Shown: in pieces, positions 12,764-22,938 of the stretch
How the letters are laid out: every line of letters begins with the position of its first letter
Position numbering within the stretch: position 1 is the stretch's first letter
Assembly: GCA_905250125.1 (NCBI GenBank)
Contig: CAJNOL010000058.1
Location: 158,109-222,108 of the forward strand
Length of the DNA stretch: 64,000 nucleotides
Direction: 5' to 3'
Source: Rotaria sordida
Taxonomy: Eukaryota > Rotifera > Eurotatoria > Philodinida > Philodinidae
The notes under the pieces: generated by a model
What the model saw: only the letters and a program-made list of their open reading frames with translations
Database searches by the model: none
What the model was told of the DNA's origin: nothing
Made by a program: the position numbers and the translations under genes

Positions 12764-14086
12764 ATTTATACAGAATTTTATCATATTGTATGAACCATTC
12801 GACTATGTTAAAACTTGAAGCATTAAATTCAGTTAGCTTATTTTTGAGAGAAACATAATTATTCTTACAAAAATCCACTAGCACATAAATTAGATAAATT
12901 TCATTCGATACATCACAATGTTAAGTTATATTTGTCTATTTTTCAGTGTATTGATAAGCAAATAAAAGTTTAAATTAATAGAAATATTATATATATATAT
13001 ATATGTATCTATTTGTTTTATTCTAGCTTTACATAAAAAAATGACCTCAACAAAAAAAAAATCATTTGTCTGACATTGAACAGACTATTGTTTTTCTTGT
13101 TCTATTGAAGTTGGATTGAACATATGTCGGAATATTCTATTGAACCAGTATTTTAAACTACACTGACATCACATCGAAAGTATAAAAGTTCGAGGCACCG
13201 TATACTTAAAAGACAGACATATTGATTTTGTCATAAATACATACATGACATCTCATATTGATTTATGTGCTTATCATGGCAAACGATATATATATATATA
13301 TATATGAAATAGGATTTTTATAATTCTTTTTTCTGACAGTTTAATTAGAATTGAACTATGAAATCGATGATCATATATATTATTAAAAAGTGAGAAAGAT
13401 AAGACACGTTTGATCACTGATTCTTTTTTCCCTAGAATCAATGATTGGTCAATATTATTCAAAGATAAATAACCCTAGTTTTTAAAAAAAATGTACGTTG
13501 AACATCACAAATTAAGACATTTCAGAACAAAATTATATTTCGAATAAGCACAAGGGGAATAGGTGACAGGAAAGTTATAAAGTATGATTGTAGATGAAAA
13601 CAAGACTCACGCTCATCCTAGTTTTTTTGAAATTTGATGTTTTTCTATTATCGTATGATCTTTATCGAATATTTTGATATTCATCGTTTGAAATCTAAAG
13701 AAAATTTTTACTCATGTATTATCAGTATCCGGTACCTTTACATATGAAAAATTATTTTAAAAGTTTTATAACATTTATCAAAATTGATTAGGCTTGATAT
13801 ATTTGTTCTTGGTCATTTAGTACTCAAAGTCATTATCATCCATAGGTCTTTCAAACATTTCGATGAACTTTTGTTGTTATTTGATATGAATAAAAGAAGA
13901 ATACGTTTGTTTTTCCTTGATTAATTAATTGATATAATTTATTAATCATTATATTAAAAGCATTTACAAGAAACACTACAACAACAAATAAATCATACAT
14001 ATATATATATGAATTAAATAATTTTTAAAAATGAAAGGAATGTTCTAGTAGTGTACAATTTGTCAAAAAATGAAAATGACATTGAT
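12764..14086. other. Intergenic with (AT)n runs, no gene seen
   Basis: Contains (AT)n runs near 12990-13005 and 13287-13305. The minus frame at 13274-13462 reads through one of these runs and is not credible as a gene. Confidence 0.5.
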
Positions 14087-14901
14087 TTACATGAGTTTAT
14101 TTTCAAGATTATCAATAATATCTTCAATACATCTCATCCATTGATTTATTAATTGAACAATAATAATTGAATAACTATTATATTCCAATAATAATAATTC
14201 ATGTTTTCGTATTTCTGTTATTTGAATACCATTTATTTGATCAATTGTTAACCAATTTTTTGAATAAACATATAAAATATTTATATAATTACATAAGATA
14301 TCATTTTGTAAAATAATTTGAGTTTTATTAAATAAATTATCAAATTGTTTGCCTAATATACTTTGAATATAACGTACATTTTTGTACCGAATTATATAAA
14401 TAACTAATAGCATAATGTTCTTATTTAATTAAATGAATAAAATCATTCTAAAGGAAAAATGAATGAATATGTTTTCTTAAGTAAAATAAATTTTTTTATT
14501 TTATTTTATCAATATTATTCATTGTTAATGAATGTATATGATATTTTGATGTTGGAAAAGTTGAATGTAATATTTATTCTTTATGTTTTATAGTTTTCAT
14601 AAGACGAAGTTTAGTTGGATCTTGTTGAAACTTTAAAAAATTGAGTAAAAATTAATTAAGAAAAAAGAAAATTTTTTTTTCCTAAAATCATATTTACAAT
14701 TTTTTGTTCAATTTCATTCGTGATTTTACGAATATCTTTCGCTGCTTTTGCAATATTTGTAAGTAGATCTCTAATACAAAGTATATTTGTATTTGTAATT
14801 AAACCATATATATCTTCATCTTCTTTTTTGTTTTGTTCACCATTTACAGACAAAAACAAAATTAATACAATCATCATAATACAAATATTGTTTTTCGACA
14901 T
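14087..14901 (-). pseudogene. Decayed paralogue of the secreted helical protein gene at 10.5-11.3 kb
   Basis: The first exon starts at ATG 14901 with a good signal peptide (MSKNNICIMMIVLILFLSVNG) and ends in a segment matching the paralogue (EIEQKI against EIEQT), followed by a donor-like GTAAAT. After a TTTAAAG acceptor a second segment has exactly the 42 codons of the paralogue's exon 2 and ends in the same NNIDK. It contains an in-frame TAA, and its donor has become ATAAAA. The last segment after CCTTTAG aligns with EFLSELFYEAHNAMLFYYNSI but has a stop and then a frame change. After that the open frame ending in INQWMRCIEDIIDNLENKLM matches the paralogue's end. Exon positions and lengths agree with the intact copy, so the two share a tandem origin. 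A functional gene with different splicing is possible but less likely. Confidence 0.7.
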
Positions 14902-14929
14902 GTTTTTTCTTTTTTATTTGTGTTTCTAA

Positions 14930-15309
14930 ACAAGAAGAATGAACTAATAAGAAAAAACGTCATGATTCTATTGCAAATTACTTTTTTTTATCATCGGTAG
15001 AAACAGATCTTTATTGCAGAGTTATAATTGTTTATTCAAATTTCAGTATATAGCAAGATATTTAGCAAAAAGTTCTAAGAACTTACTCCGCAAAGATTAT
15101 ATGAAAACTTTTCAGGTAAAAAGAAATTGAATATCGAAAAAAAAAGTCAATTTTGAAGCTTTTTTGGCATGACTAAGAAAGAAGTTTTCATTTTAGTTAC
15201 AACGTCAAGATAGATCTATTCACGAATAAGAATTCAGCGAGAATTTTTATAGTACACTGTTTTTCGTTGTCCAATATTTTACACTAACAAGGAAACCTTC
15301 TTAGATGTT
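14930..15309. other. Intergenic, no gene seen
   Basis: AT-rich DNA between the decayed secreted-protein gene and the palindromic repeat. Nothing recognisable was found. Confidence 0.5.
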
Positions 15310-15870
15310 TCTTTCCAGTTTCAATGATTTTTACCTATAGATACTACATAGTATTTTAATAAAAACTTTAAAAGAATTTGGATTCCTATTGAGTTTTGAC
15401 TAAGCTAGAAAATTTTTAATATGTCTATTTTCTAGAGACTACCAGGTTTTTCGGAAAACTCATATTTTCGAATTCTGATCTGAAACTTTGCGCATACAGA
15501 GAACTCAACTAGACTAGCTTTCATAAAAAAATTCACAAATCTTAAACCAAGTCTCTTCGAGATATAGATCATTTTCCATGGATAGTGTATACAATATGCT
15601 TTTTTTTTGGAAGCTTCATATTTCGAAGAGACTTTGTTCAAAACTTGTGAGTTTTTTTATAAAAGCTCGTCTAGTTGAGTTTTCTATATGCAGAAAATTT
15701 CAAATCAAAATTCGAAAGGAAGAGTTTTTTGAAAATCTAGGGTCATTTAGAAACTAGGCATATTCAAAATTTGATAGCTTAGTCGAATCTCAATAGATAC
15801 CCAAACTCTTTTAGGATTTTTATTAGAACATTATCAAATATCTATAGATTGGAAGTGGACATACTGGAAT
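15310..15870. repeat. Imperfect palindrome (fold-back, MITE-like), about 560 bp
   Basis: The left half (about 15320-15575) and right half (about 15610-15860) are inverted copies of one another. Examples are CCTATTGAGTTTTGACTAAG on the left against the reverse complement of CTTAGTCGAATCTCAATAG on the right, and GAGAACTCAACTAGAC against GTCTAGTTGAGTTTTC. Agreement by eye is roughly 75-80 percent, with the axis near 15590. The minus frame at 15432-15641 lies across the palindrome and is not a gene. No transposase or clear target duplication was seen. A fold-back non-autonomous DNA element is the likeliest explanation. Confidence 0.75.
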
Positions 15871-18378
15871 CTAGTGACATGATCATAAGCGTGGAAGAAA
15901 GATTTATTGAGACTGTTTCTAATCTAATTGAAATTTACCACTATTGATAATACTGAGTTGTAATTTGCAATTGATAGTTTTGAGAATATAACTTATCGAT
16001 TTTAAATTAATATTGAAATAGCGAGACCAGCTCGAAGGCAATCAACGTCAATAATATAAAAAATTAATCTTTAATCATAAGACGCAATAAAATCTTGATT
16101 AAAATAGACGCTAATTATGAATACTGGAGAGTTGATTGGTATGATTTTTTGTCTTAATATACTATTTTTGTAAATAATCAGTAAATATTTATCATCATAT
16201 TGAAGTTATTATCATACTGGACTTGGACAAAAAAATCATTTCTTGTATTTTTAGAAACATGATTAAAACTGAAAAGACGGATGTAGGACAAATATTTCCG
16301 TCGGATTCTCTTGCCATCTAACTTCATATAGTATTTATTTAATGAAATAATGATCGATTGATGTCTACCAAAATATAATGATCTTTGAAAAAAAACCATA
16401 GGAAATTCATATTTCTAAACAAAGAAATATAATTTTGAAAACAACTTCGAATTTCTAATATATCGATTATAAGATTTTAATTCAGAATCGAATTCAAATT
16501 TAATGCATCGTTAATAGTTGCTGTTGAATACTAAATGTGATGTAAGATTCAATGAGTATTATTCAAAACACAAAGGTGTATGGCTCTATTAAGGTCGACC
16601 TGCTCTTCTCTTCCGTCGGCTTCATTCTCTTAAAAAATCTAATTTTTCGAAAGAAAAATCAAAATTAAGTTTTTATCATAGAAAAATATGTCGAAATCTC
16701 CCATTTCTCAAATGTATAAGAATTGTTCACATAATCGACATATTTTAATTGACTTATTTGATAAAATTTAAGTCCTACTAACTTGTTCTTCAAGAAATAT
16801 TCGTTGTCTTCTTTTGAAATCGTTCCGCTTTAGAAAAAATTATCTCTGTATTTGTGCCAACATAGAATAAAACGCTTATATGAATTATCAATTGTATGCC
16901 AGCAATTAGAATAAAGGTCAATTGTTTATATCTAGTCTTCAATACTGAACATTGAGATCACAAAAAAAGGATTTACAGAACTTTCAAGGTTTTTCTTTAA
17001 GAGAGAATCGACTTTTTAATACTTTTTAAATATTTCATCAGTGTAATACAAATCAACTGTGTTGAACTTTATTTATACTAGTTATACCATGCGCATAAGA
17101 AATCACTAAACAAAACAGGATAATAAAAAGAAAGGATCGGAGAGAGTTTTAATGATATTATAACTCTGCCGTTTATATATTTTTTTTTGTTCTTGAACTT
17201 GAATGAAAAAATTATTTATCGTTTAGACTAAATATATTGTTTTTAGTTCTTCTACACGATTTGAGATATAAATTAATATTTATTTGTTTGCTGTGAATCT
17301 CTAATTAACAATGAATTTTTGTTCGACTAGATTTTCTTCTGATACTTGATTCCTGTATTGAGAATAGTGAAATTTTGTACCATGCAGATCGACATTTCTG
17401 CGATTTATTTTAACACCAAGACTACTAAAATGCTAATAGAGAATCAATCGAAATAAATTTACAAATTCTATTTCAGCAAAAGTTGCGTTTAGATGTTGAT
17501 TTTAATTTGAAATTACTCTAGTTCAATAACTCTTATAATGACAGAGCATTGGAAGTTCACTTGAAGGTTATCAATGGACTATGAGTAAGTCAAAATTTCA
17601 ATCTAGTTTGATCTATCTGACTGAAATGTTAACGAGAAAAGTTTCTCACACTGATTACTCAATCTCTGAAACTTTAAGCCTATATAGACTTTTGTAAGTG
17701 AGAAATCTATGGTACGAATGTTGAAGAGTGCTATGAGTACTTCATTACTTCAATATAAAACGAAGGAAAACTTTTCTTAGAAATCAATCAAACTTGGCAT
17801 CATTTGTTGTGAAATATCACGTTCGGTTTTCAGAAGGAAAAAAACGGTATCATATGAGTGAGTACTTTTTTCCCTTTTGATAGATTCATTCATCGATCAA
17901 AGTAATGTCTCAAAGGTTTTTCTAACTTATTAGATGATATATTCTAATTCAATGGTAGATTTCCATGTTCAATTATTTCTCATGAATCGATTCGAGTCTT
18001 TCATATGTAAAAGTAGTCATAAGCGTTAATATCGATAATGACTTTTGCATGTTTGAAAAATTTTGACAGGAATCGTTGATTTTTTAATAATCATGTGTAG
18101 AAAGATAAAAGAGCGTCTTTTGAAATTTTTAATTGATTGATGTTTGGATTTTTTTTGCGGAAAAAATAAACGAAACTGCCTATATACGATTAGTAGTGGA
18201 AGTAATAAGTTTTTTTATATTTAGCCGTTTCATAAAACTCACAATTACAGTAATTAATAAAAAATGATAAATTAATCGCTACAATTTGTCGTATTTATTT
18301 ATCAATGTTCTTCTTTTCATAGTTCAAAACATGATAGATCATTAAAAAAATCTATGAATAACGACGTACAAAGACATA
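15871..18378. other. Intergenic, no gene seen
   Basis: AT-rich DNA, all frames closed apart from a 73-codon minus frame at 16178-16399 without recognisable features. No repeat ends identified. Confidence 0.5.
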
Positions 18379-19086
18379 CTTTAAAATAGTGTCCTGCAAC
18401 CGGGTCGGGTATTCGGTATCCGGCGCGAAGCAATGATCCCGATCCTGAGCGTGATTTCATACTCAGACCTGACCAGACAATTAATGAGCTCCCGACATTT
18501 CTAAATATTGTTACTTTTCCAAACTACTAATTTATATTAAAGCATAGGAGTGAAAATCGACTCGATCTCGATTGAGTAATTTATTGTACTTGAGAACAGG
18601 TTACAGAAGTGGAAAACGATATTATTTTACTAAAAGCGTACGTTTTTAATGAAAATTCATCCACAGATGATGAAGTAACTAAATACATGAAGAGGAAAAT
18701 GAATTATCAAAAAAGTAAATATGTACGATCGTGATGAAAAAAGTATTTCATGTATGTATCGTCAATTATGACGTTTAGCATCAACACTATATTCCAATCC
18801 AGCATCATCAGCAACAAACATACGTATACTTAGCGAGATTGATTGGATTACAGAAGCAGAAAGATATAAAATGAATCCTGAATCACTTGCTTCTCTATGA
18901 AATTTAAGACGATCTCTTTTTTATTGTTGTTGTTGTTTACGGTAGAACCTAGATAGTATACTTTTTCATATAAAATAAAAGTTTGAAAACCGTACTGTGC
19001 CTGTGAAAACATCTATCGTATGGCGATCAGCTCCGGTTCGGGTCCCGTTGCGAAAAGTCGTATCCGTACAGAACACTACTTTAAAA
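18379..19086 (+). mobile_element. hAT DNA transposon relic with 8-bp target duplication
   Basis: The element proper is 18387-19078 (692 bp), flanked on both sides by the perfect 8-bp duplication CTTTAAAA (18379-18386 and 19079-19086), the target length typical of hAT. Its ends are TAGTGTCCTGCA and TACAGAACACTA, which are imperfect inverted repeats. The subterminal DNA is GC-rich with CCGGGTCGGG-type motifs. Internally, around 18663-18898, the plus strand resembles the C-terminal dimerisation region of hAT transposase: TDDEVTKYMKRK, then in another frame a piece containing LASTLYSNPASSATN and MNPESLASL. The rest of the transposase (RNase-H fold and zinc finger) is missing. It is an internally deleted, frame-broken copy that cannot move by itself. 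Confidence 0.85.
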
Positions 19087-19596
19087 TTCGATGCAAGCAT
19101 TGATGAGAAAATATTTTAGACATAAGTCTTTCTCTCATTAATGTCATTATATGTCCTAAAAAATTGAAACTATCTATTTTCACTTCTTTACATACAACAA
19201 AATCTTCAAGTTTATTTGATTTCTTTCTTTTTATCGTATTTTATATCATGATAGATATTCTATGTTTGAATTATCTCGACGAAATTTAAAGCTGTGAAAA
19301 AAATTGAGAAATTTTGTCAGCCACTGTACCTAACCTATCAGCTGTATGATATTTAGTATATCAATTTTCTTGTGATACAATGATAGGATATATAAATTTA
19401 AACGAAATTCATTTACTAATGAAACAGATCATTCAAAATATTAGTAGAAATAGAATAATCAAAATGATCATTGTTAACCTCTTTTTCAATAGATTATATT
19501 GTACGCAATAATTCCAAACAAAGATTTAGTTATTTATATTCAATTATCAAACAGATATATTAAATTAATTATACAACTCATTTAAATTATTTTTAG

Positions 19597-19976
19597 GTCG
19601 TTTAAAAAGTAGGCCTGTATATTTTTCATTTGTTTTTGATCCACATAGTTTTTTTCCTTTTGAAAACAAATACTTATTTCTAACGGACAACTTCATTGAT
19701 AATCATTCAAAACCTTCATTGTTGCATACAACTCTGAATAATAATCATTCTTAGTCACGAAATAAGAAAAATTCTAATCGAAAATTTCATATTAGAAAAA
19801 ACACTTCACATCGTGAATCATATTTATCTAACAAATCCATATAAAACGAAAATTAAACTACAAATAATCAATCATCACAACAAATCTGTTGGTTTTCTAT
19901 GAGTACATCATGGCTAAAACGTATTAATTATATTCAAAATAATGATATTATATTGGATACAGATCCTCGTCAATAA
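19597..19976 (+). pseudogene. Interrupted reading frame of unknown origin, C-terminal exon-like
   Basis: After a TTTTTAG acceptor-like site one frame runs for about 126 codons to TAA. It is interrupted by about three stops but otherwise keeps a protein-like composition. It opens with RLKSRPVYFSFVFDP, passes through a basic Ser/Asn-rich stretch and ends with STSWLKRINYIQNNDIILDT. That the same frame stays protein-like on both sides of the stops argues for the last exon of a decayed gene, not chance. I cannot place the family, and no upstream exon was recognised. Confidence 0.4.
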
Positions 19977-20601
19977 ATTTTATTTACTAAAACTTCTCGC
20001 AATGCTTAAATGAGCAAAACGACAAATAAGATAACAGTTTTTATAATGGATAATCTATTAAGTAGTGCATATTATATTATCATCAACATAAGTTTGAAAT
20101 GAACTTTCAACTTTTTTTTTTGAATATAATAAAGTAATAGCTAAACAAAAATACCTGAACAATATTTGTACTGATCAGACAATTTGAATGAATTATATAT
20201 TTGATTTTCTAGAATTATTCAACTTCAGTATGTATATAATTATGCTTTCTAAACTACAATAATTGATTGGTTTCATCAGTAAATTCAATTACATGATACC
20301 ATAAAATGTATTTATAATAATCGAAAGATTTCTATTAAATGATGATGTATTGATATGTTGTTTTCTTATTAAAATTAAGCTCGTTATAGAAAATGTTTAA
20401 TGAATAAGGAAAAAACAAAAAATGATTTTCGCTTCTGATTCTTTTTGCGGTGTTTTATTCAGAAACAAAAATAATATATTTTCAATCTGCTTGTGATGGT
20501 ATATAGCTGCTAACTAGAATCACATTAATATCAGTTAAATCAGGAGTTATGAAGCAGATGTTTGTTTCTTTTTGTGTGGGTGTATGTGTTTAGATCAATT
20601 C

Positions 20602-21145
20602 TCACGATGCAGCTTGTTGATTTGAATTAGGTCCGCGACGACGACCAAATGTAGCAACCTTGTTAACAAATCGTTGCTTGTATTGAAGACGACGTTTAGC
20701 ACGACCAGTTTTCTTCTTGCGTTTTTCTTGTTTAGCAACCTAGAAAATTCCAATCATTGTATTTTTTTTTCTTTATTCAATAAATAGTTAAATCTCTCTA
20801 TTACCTTTGGTGTTTGACCTTTGACTTTACCAGCACGAGCTAATGAACCGTGAACTTTACCACCAAATAATTTGATAGTAGCGTCAAGTGTTGAACCTGG
20901 TACAAGTCCAAATTGTTCAACAGTTTGTTCGTCATTTAATGGCGTTCCATTGTAACTTAATAAAAGTTCATCCACATCAATGTCATATTCTTCAGCGACA
21001 TATTCCTGAAAAATCGAAGAAATATTTTTATTTTTAATTCTCAATTATGAAGAAAAGAAAACCTTACACGAATGTCTTGAACGGTATCATCTTTTTCAAG
21101 ATCGAGCGGTAAAAGCTCAGCAGCACCACGAACAAAAATTTGCAT
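20602..21145 (-). CDS. FAU: FAU: ubiquitin-like FUBI fused to ribosomal protein eS30
   Basis: The product is a fusion cleaved after Gly-Gly to release the ubiquitin-like FUBI and the small-subunit ribosomal protein eS30. Exons on the minus strand are 21145-21068, 21005-20805 and 20739-20602, all phase 0, giving 138 residues (human FAU has 133). The ubiquitin-like part starts [20 protein letters not shown] and ends in LFGG. The eS30 part begins [18 protein letters not shown] and continues [17 protein letters not shown] to GRRRGPNSN, matching the very conserved family sequence. The ATG is fixed by the MQIFVR start. This is the canonical copy of a tandem pair, with a diverged copy about 0.8 kb upstream in the same orientation and with the same exon structure. 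Confidence 0.96.
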
Positions 21146-21910
21146 GATTGTTTTTCAATATAATAAAAGCAAAAATCGACGAACAATCTAAAGTAAATAA
21201 ACACATGTCTTACGATGTATTTAAACAAAAAAAAAAAAGAAATTTCGTAAGATGGTTTGATGAACTAATAACTATTTATTATTTCAAAAACTATTTGCCA
21301 TTGGATACTCTATGGAATAAACAACTATATGTATATAAAATAATGATTGTTTTTTGAATATATTTAATATTTTTTATTGAGAAGATAATTATTAAATTAA
21401 GAATTACATTGAGAAAAAAAATAGAATTCAAGTAAAGTGACATCTATTTTCTTTGATAGATAACGCTCGATAACAGTTGTTCACAATAAAATTTATATAG
21501 AGAACAAATTCAAGACATAAACTATGGTCATATAATATCACTTGAGATTGCCAGGTTTTAGGCAAGGGTCAAAAATTCAAGAGTCCGATTGAAAGTTTTT
21601 TTTGTTAAATTTGATTGATTTGTCCGAGGAAGAACGTTTGAGAGTTTTTCTTATGAATTGGTGAGCCTAAAAAGCAATAGCATCAGCTAGAGAAAAATGA
21701 AATTTTTTCAAAATTTGCAAGTTATTCCCTGCTCGTAACATCGCTACATAAAACAATTGTGTAATTCTTCAGAGACTTTAGATTGTCATTCTCTGAGAAT
21801 AATTCTTCTCAGATCATACACTCCGTATGATGAGAAATATGAATTTTATTAATAAAATAAAACGTCTCACTCTACATAGCGTCAAAAAAAAAGGATCTTG
21901 TTAATATAAT
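21146..21910. other. Spacer between the two FAU genes, no gene seen
   Basis: The first part is the promoter side of the canonical FAU gene. The plus frame at 21148-21357 is antisense AT-rich noise. No recognisable element was found. Confidence 0.5.
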
Positions 21911-22449
21911 TTATGAAGAAGCAGGTAGTCGGTAGTTTGAATTAGGTCCACGGCGGAATCCTTCCGGTGAGCCAACTTTGCTGGTGAAACGTTGTGCATA
22001 TTGTTCACGACGACGAGCACGACCAGTTTTCTTTTTTGGTTTTTCTGTTTGAGGAACCTTTTAAAAATAAAATTAATAATCATACTACGGATTATCATGA
22101 CTTATGAATAGAATACTTACTTTTGGTGTTTGATTTTTAACTTTACCAGCGTGGTTTATTCGTCCATGAGTTTTTCCACCTAATAATTTAACATTAACAT
22201 CAATAATTGTACCTGGAACAAGATCGAATTCTTCGATTGTTTGTTCATAATTTAATGGTGTTCCATGTAAGCTCAATAAAATATCATTTATAGCATAACC
22301 AGATTCTTGAGCAATATATTCCTATAATATTTATATTATTTATATAGAATTCTAAAATGATTTAACCTTACATAAACATCTTGAATGGTATCATCTTTTT
22401 CAACATCGAATGCCAATAATTTGGCAGTGCCGCGAACAAAGATTTGCAT
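21911..22449 (-). CDS. FAU: Diverged FAU-like paralogue (FUBI-eS30 fusion)
   Basis: Exons on the minus strand are 22449-22372, 22321-22121 and 22057-21911. The first two have exactly the same lengths (78 and 201 bp) and phases as in the neighbouring FAU gene. The product has 141 residues, starts MQIFVRGTAKLLAFDVEKDD and keeps the Gly-Gly at the fusion point (LLGGKTHG). The eS30 part has changed at normally near-invariant positions: [13 protein letters not shown] has become INHAGKVKNQTPK, and the last exon reads VGSPEGFRRGPNSNYRLPASS where the neighbour has [13 protein letters not shown]. The frame is fully open and the splice sites are good, so the gene is probably expressed. It may be a specialised or relaxed eS30 variant. 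Confidence 0.9.
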
Positions 22450-22938
22450 GTTTTTTAGTTGTGTAGCTAGTAAAATAAAACTGTTGTACGAACTCTGCTA
22501 GGAATAAGACTCTCTTAAATATTATTGATATTACATCGTATTAGTTAGAAATTTCGTAAGTTTAATTATTACAAAATTTCATGAGTTTAGTAATTGCGAA
22601 ATTTCATTAAACAATCGTCATCCTATATATATATATATATATATATATATTTTTTTAAAAAGATAATTGATTCGTACGACATCTATGCGTAGGAGTAATA
22701 TATATTTGATTATTTACTCCTTTTTTTTCTTGAAGATTATTCAAGTAATAATAAGAATATTTTAACGTAATTTAAAATTAAAAAATTTCAATAAGACTAA
22801 TTTTCGATGGATGTTACTAGGTAACCAAGATTAAAAAAAGTTGCCATCAAACGGAACAAGAAAGACAAACAGAATAGCAACAATATCACTTATTAGTGCC
22901 TCTTGACAACTAGGCGACGAGTATTAAATAAAAGAAAA
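22450..22938. other. Spacer with an (AT)n run between divergent genes
   Basis: A shared upstream region between the diverged FAU copy (minus) and the EFHC1 gene (plus), so it probably holds both promoters. It contains an (AT)n run at 22624-22650. No specific motif could be assigned. Confidence 0.5.
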
